Of a stretch of DNA of 45,462 bases, positions 43,087-45,462 are shown one piece after another; position 1 is the first letter of the stretch, and every line of letters starts with the position of its first letter. The stretch comes from Candidatus Gastranaerophilales bacterium (GTDB taxonomy: Bacteria; Cyanobacteriota; Vampirovibrionia; Gastranaerophilales; Gastranaerophilaceae): positions 1 through 45,462 of the forward strand of contig CALVAA010000014.1 in NCBI GenBank assembly GCA_944325315.1, given 5' to 3'. Under the pieces are notes generated by a model. That model worked only from the letters and a program-made list of their open reading frames with translations. It was not told where the DNA came from and did no database searches. Both the position numbers and the translations under genes were made by a program.

Positions 43087-44789
43087 TAGTCTAATAGCTT
43101 GCGTAATTCTTCTTCGTTTTTAAGGTAAGCAGCGTCATATGCTTCATCTAATGTTTTTCCTAATAAATCCAGAAAGTACTGTCCGTTATTGAGTTCTGCA
43201 GCAATTGCACCAATCGAATAATATAAACTGTTAATAATTTCTCCGGAAATACCGGATACCGGAACTTTGATATTAAGTTGGGTATAAGGGTTTATGTATA
43301 TTGGAAATTCTTTCAATAATATATTTAGCTTTTCATTTAAAATTTTAACATCATTATTGGTATATTTTTCTAAGTTTTTTTCCAGTTTATTTTTAAATGC
43401 AATTATGGCTATTTGTCTGGATGTTGCTATATCATCCGCTGTATTTTTGTAATCATTGCTGTATTTATCTATAATACTTTGTACTTTTTTAACTGCATTT
43501 TTGGTTTCCAACGTGTCTTTGTTTTCGCCTGCATAAATATATGCAGTGCCTATTCCTATATCCGGCAATTCAAGATTTCTTTCTTGTGCATATTTTTTCA
43601 TGTCTTCCCTTAATGCTTTTGGAAACATTTCAAGCGTATAAGATTTTTTTTGTATTAAAGAAAAATCTTGTTGCATTTTAAGAGTTTTTTCAAGAGCAAT
43701 ATAGCCCTTTTTTACTGCTTTTGAAAGCTGTTCTTTTGCCCAAGCATTTTTTTTGAAAAAAGCGGCGAGTGCTGTTTTTTGTTTTTCGTCTAATTTTTCA
43801 ATACCGCTTAATTGTTCTTCATTTATGTTCGTATTGTTGTATTTTTTTATAAATTTATTTAAGTGTTTTAAAACACTTTTTCCTTCTTTTGTTTTATTCC
43901 AGGCATAGTCCATGGCAAAATGCCTTTTTTCCTTTTCTTCAGGGTTTTCTATGTAAAATTGTCTTTGTCTTTCGGAAATTACAATGGAAGCTTCTGGGTT
44001 TTCTTGGTAATATTTTTTGAGACCTTCTGAAATATGTTTTTTATGCGCTTCAGATAAAGAACCTGAAGGAATAACAACACCTTCTCCTTCATATAGCTGC
44101 TGTTTTGCTTCATGTGCTTCTTTTCTTTTAATTGACATTTGTTCAGTGAATTTTTCATTGTATTCTTTATTGGACAACTTTAAAACAATGGCATATCTCG
44201 GATTCAGCAAAGGAATATTTAATTTTTTGCCCATTGAATAATGTGCATTTTTTGTGTTGTTACTATCGTTTTGTTCGATATATTTTGAAATATCACTTAA
44301 AGAAAAACCTTGCCCCCAGTATAGTTTTATTAGTTGAAGAGTTAAGTCTTCCTGAGGAGAAAATATTTCGGACTGTCCGTTTTGAAAATTGTATATAAGA
44401 CTGTTCTTGTTTGCGTCTACTTCCCAAGCGGATTTAGCATCTTTAAATTCGGGATATTTTTCTTTTAATTCTTCCAGACTATAGCAATCTAAAATTTTTT
44501 TATATTTATCAAGATGGATATCATAAAGAGTTTTGTCCTCAGGATTCCCGCACTCAAGTGTTTGAAGTGCTTGCTGTCTTATTTGGGGTGGGAATTGGTT
44601 TTCGTTTAATTGGTTTACGGTTTGTTTTAAATCTACGCTGTATCCTCCCAAAAAAGCCAGATACTGGTTTGTTAGGGGAACATAATTATTATTTACAGCA
44701 TGTGTTTGAAAATTGTTATTGTTTTGTTTTTGTTTTGCAATTTTGTTGTTATTATTAAATTCTGCTTGGCTGATGTTTGAAATGCGCAT
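43083..44789 (-). CDS. Large protein of unknown function with NUMOD3-like motif
   Basis: A 568-residue soluble protein with no signal peptide. The N-terminus is Asn/Gln-rich, with YLAFLGGYSVDL near 43-54. A helical segment with a helix-turn-helix look (LTLQLIKLYWGQGFSLSDIS, about 148-167) follows. The stretch SGSLSEAHKKHISEGLKKYY (about 241-260) and the next lines resemble NUMOD3 DNA-binding modules found beside homing endonucleases, but I see no GIY-YIG or HNH nuclease motif. The C-terminal third is helical. AAGGAA lies about 6 bases before the ATG. The nucleic-acid-binding call is speculative. Confidence 0.65.
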   Translation of the reverse strand: MRISNISQAEFNNNNKIAKQKQNNNNFQTHAVNNNYVPLTNQYLAFLGGYSVDLKQTVNQLNENQFPPQIRQQALQTLECGNPEDKTLYDIHLDKYKKILDCYSLEELKEKYPEFKDAKSAWEVDANKNSLIYNFQNGQSEIFSPQEDLTLQLIKLYWGQGFSLSDISKYIEQNDSNNTKNAHYSMGKKLNIPLLNPRYAIVLKLSNKEYNEKFTEQMSIKRKEAHEAKQQLYEGEGVVIPSGSLSEAHKKHISEGLKKYYQENPEASIVISERQRQFYIENPEEKEKRHFAMDYAWNKTKEGKSVLKHLNKFIKKYNNTNINEEQLSGIEKLDEKQKTALAAFFKKNAWAKEQLSKAVKKGYIALEKTLKMQQDFSLIQKKSYTLEMFPKALREDMKKYAQERNLELPDIGIGTAYIYAGENKDTLETKNAVKKVQSIIDKYSNDYKNTADDIATSRQIAIIAFKNKLEKNLEKYTNNDVKILNEKLNILLKEFPIYINPYTQLNIKVPVSGISGEIINSLYYSIGAIAAELNNGQYFLDLLGKTLDEAYDAAYLKNEEELRKLLDY

Positions 44790-44888
44790 ATTTTTTCCTT
44801 ATTTTAGTTATTTGTATTGTTTTAACGGTACAAATAAAGTCAATTGTTGTTTATTTTAATATATAATAGGCTATAATAGTTAAAAACA

Positions 44889-44913
44889 TACAAAGTAAAA
44901 AAATTGCTTTGTA
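44889..44913. other. Hairpin in the gap before the 53-residue gene
   Basis: TACAAAG (44889-44895) pairs with CTTTGTA (44907-44913) around an 11-base loop. The surrounding gap 44790-45086 is AT-rich with no ORF of note; a TATAAT at 44872-44877 just before it could start a transcript through it. Confidence 0.35.
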
Positions 44914-45010
44914 CAAATGTAACAAAAGCTTAATATTTACTACTACCGTAAGAAATTATTACAAACAGGATATTTTGCTAGTTCTTATGGGCTATTTTTT
45001 TCATGAAAGA

Positions 45011-45039
45011 CTTACATAAAACTTTTTTTGTGATATAAT
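45011..45039 (+). promoter_or_regulatory. Promoter of the 53-residue gene
   Basis: CTTACA (45011-45016), a 17-base spacer and TATAAT (45034-45039) preceded by TGA, an extended -10. The predicted leader is about 40 bases and includes an SD. Confidence 0.65.
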
Positions 45040-45086
45040 ATATGACAAATCATGTTGTTAGTTGTAAAATTCGCTAGGAGGTTCTT

Positions 45087-45248
45087 ATGGCTCTTTCCAC
45101 ACAAAATCCAAAGGCTCAACCGTCAATCAAATCAAAGTTCAATGATGAGTTCCAACATTATTTGAAAAAACAATGTTTGAAAACAACATTTAACGGATTA
45201 GAATTAGAAACATTCAGTTGGTACAAAAAAGTTTTAGGTTTAGTTTAA
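45087..45248 (+). CDS. 53-residue protein of unknown function
   Basis: A short ORF with unusually complete expression signals: extended -10 promoter, TAGGAGG about 5 bases before the ATG, and a strong terminator 100 bases after the stop. The product begins MALSTQNPKAQPSIKSKFND, then EFQHYLKKQCLKTTFNGLEL and ends FSWYKKVLGLV. It is basic, without signal peptide or membrane helix, and has one cysteine. I recognise no family. The SD is one of the best in this window, which suggests high expression. A 29-codon ORF (45258-45347) lies between its stop and the terminator. Confidence 0.75.
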   Translation: MALSTQNPKAQPSIKSKFNDEFQHYLKKQCLKTTFNGLELETFSWYKKVLGLV

Positions 45249-45345
45249 GCTAAAAACATGCAAAACAGTAAAAGCCTTGCCGGGCTTTCCAATCTTGCAT
45301 TGGTAAGACTACTTAGAGTTGGTGTTGAATCTTTGTTTAAGAATT

Positions 45346-45384
45346 AAAAAAGCGAAATTGTTAAAGTCAATTTCGCTTTTTATC
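45346..45384. terminator. Bidirectional terminator
   Basis: AGCGAAATTG (45351-45360) and CAATTTCGCT (45368-45377) form a perfect 10-bp stem with a 7-base loop, with A before and T after, so it serves the small gene on the plus strand and the cut-off gene on the minus strand. Confidence 0.9.
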
Positions 45385-45387
45385 TAT

Positions 45388-45462
45388 TTATTGAAAATAT
45401 CCAAAGCTTTTTTCTATGTTTCCTTCAAGACATTCTTTGTATGATTCATTGTCTGTTTTTAT
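45388..45462 (-). CDS. C-terminal end of a gene cut by the window edge
   Basis: The last 24 codons of a minus-strand reading frame (ending NIEKSFGYFQ) with its stop at 45390-45388, directly before a bidirectional terminator on that strand. The terminator placement supports a real gene. The fragment is too short to name. Confidence 0.55.
   Translation of the reverse strand: MKTDNESYKECLEGNIEKSFGYFQ

Noticed and set aside
1-45462. tRNA and rRNA genes
   Set aside because: I looked for GC-rich cloverleaf-like segments and T-loop motifs in the gaps and saw none; the only GC-rich structured RNA is at 25.14-25.20 kb.

Overview
The window looks like a chromosomal segment of a low-G+C, diderm, fermentative bacterium. 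The best guess is a gut member of the non-photosynthetic cyanobacterial sister group (Vampirovibrionia/Melainabacteria, order Gastranaerophilales). That placement is inference. It rests on the very AT-rich DNA, an S1 protein whose first three repeats resemble the cyanobacterial form, KdsA plus an OmpH/Skp-like chaperone (lipopolysaccharide and outer membrane), and several Asn/Lys-rich proteins without recognisable families. I found no rRNA, tRNA, CRISPR array, transposase or prophage.

Layout. 1-1.8 kb (minus): acpP and fabF, with a terminator-like hairpin between them and a tandem duplication at the fabF 3-prime end. 1.8-2.3 kb: AT-rich regulatory gap. 2.3-8.4 kb: alternative sigma-70 factor, PLP-dependent methionine gamma-lyase family enzyme, GNAT acetyltransferase, APC permease, then a three-gene cluster of two WYL-type regulators and a small membrane protein. 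8.6-15.4 kb: four-repeat S1 protein, MnmC-like methyltransferase, SNF2 helicase, RicT/PSP1, RsfS, ClpP. 15.4-16.7 kb: exported protein and a repeat-rich gap. 16.8-20.6 kb: biotin ligase plus all three subunits of a sodium-pumping oxaloacetate decarboxylase. 20.6-25.1 kb: GAF-GGDEF cyclase, methyltransferase, LD-carboxypeptidase, two exported proteins. 25.1-27.5 kb: a compact cobalamin-riboswitch-like leader, then a Cys/His-motif protein and an internally duplicated membrane protein. 27.5-34.1 kb: amidase, ComF-like protein, and a dnaN-thrB-ompH-mnmG run. 34.1-40.3 kb: two zinc-ribbon proteins, a small ORF, MtaB, an exported protein, GlcD-like oxidase, MATE transporter. 40.3-45.5 kb: kdsA, recA, rmlA, a large unknown protein, a 53-residue protein with strong signals, and the tail of a cut-off gene.

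How the genes work together. The biotin ligase can charge the biotin domain of the adjacent decarboxylase, which turns oxaloacetate decarboxylation into a sodium gradient. KdsA, RmlA, the OmpH-like chaperone, amidase and LD-carboxypeptidase serve the envelope. MnmG, MtaB and the MnmC-like protein point to tRNA modification; RsfS and S1 act on translation.

Three things stand out. First, the RNA at about 25,141-25,245: a cobalamin-type core with no room for the usual peripheral arms, then a terminator-like hairpin, an SD and a TTG start, ahead of genes with no known B12 link. Second, at least ten genes have a -10 hexamer ending 6-7 nt before the ATG and no SD, the layout expected of leaderless mRNAs. 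Third, two divergent gene pairs share overlapping, symmetric -10 elements.
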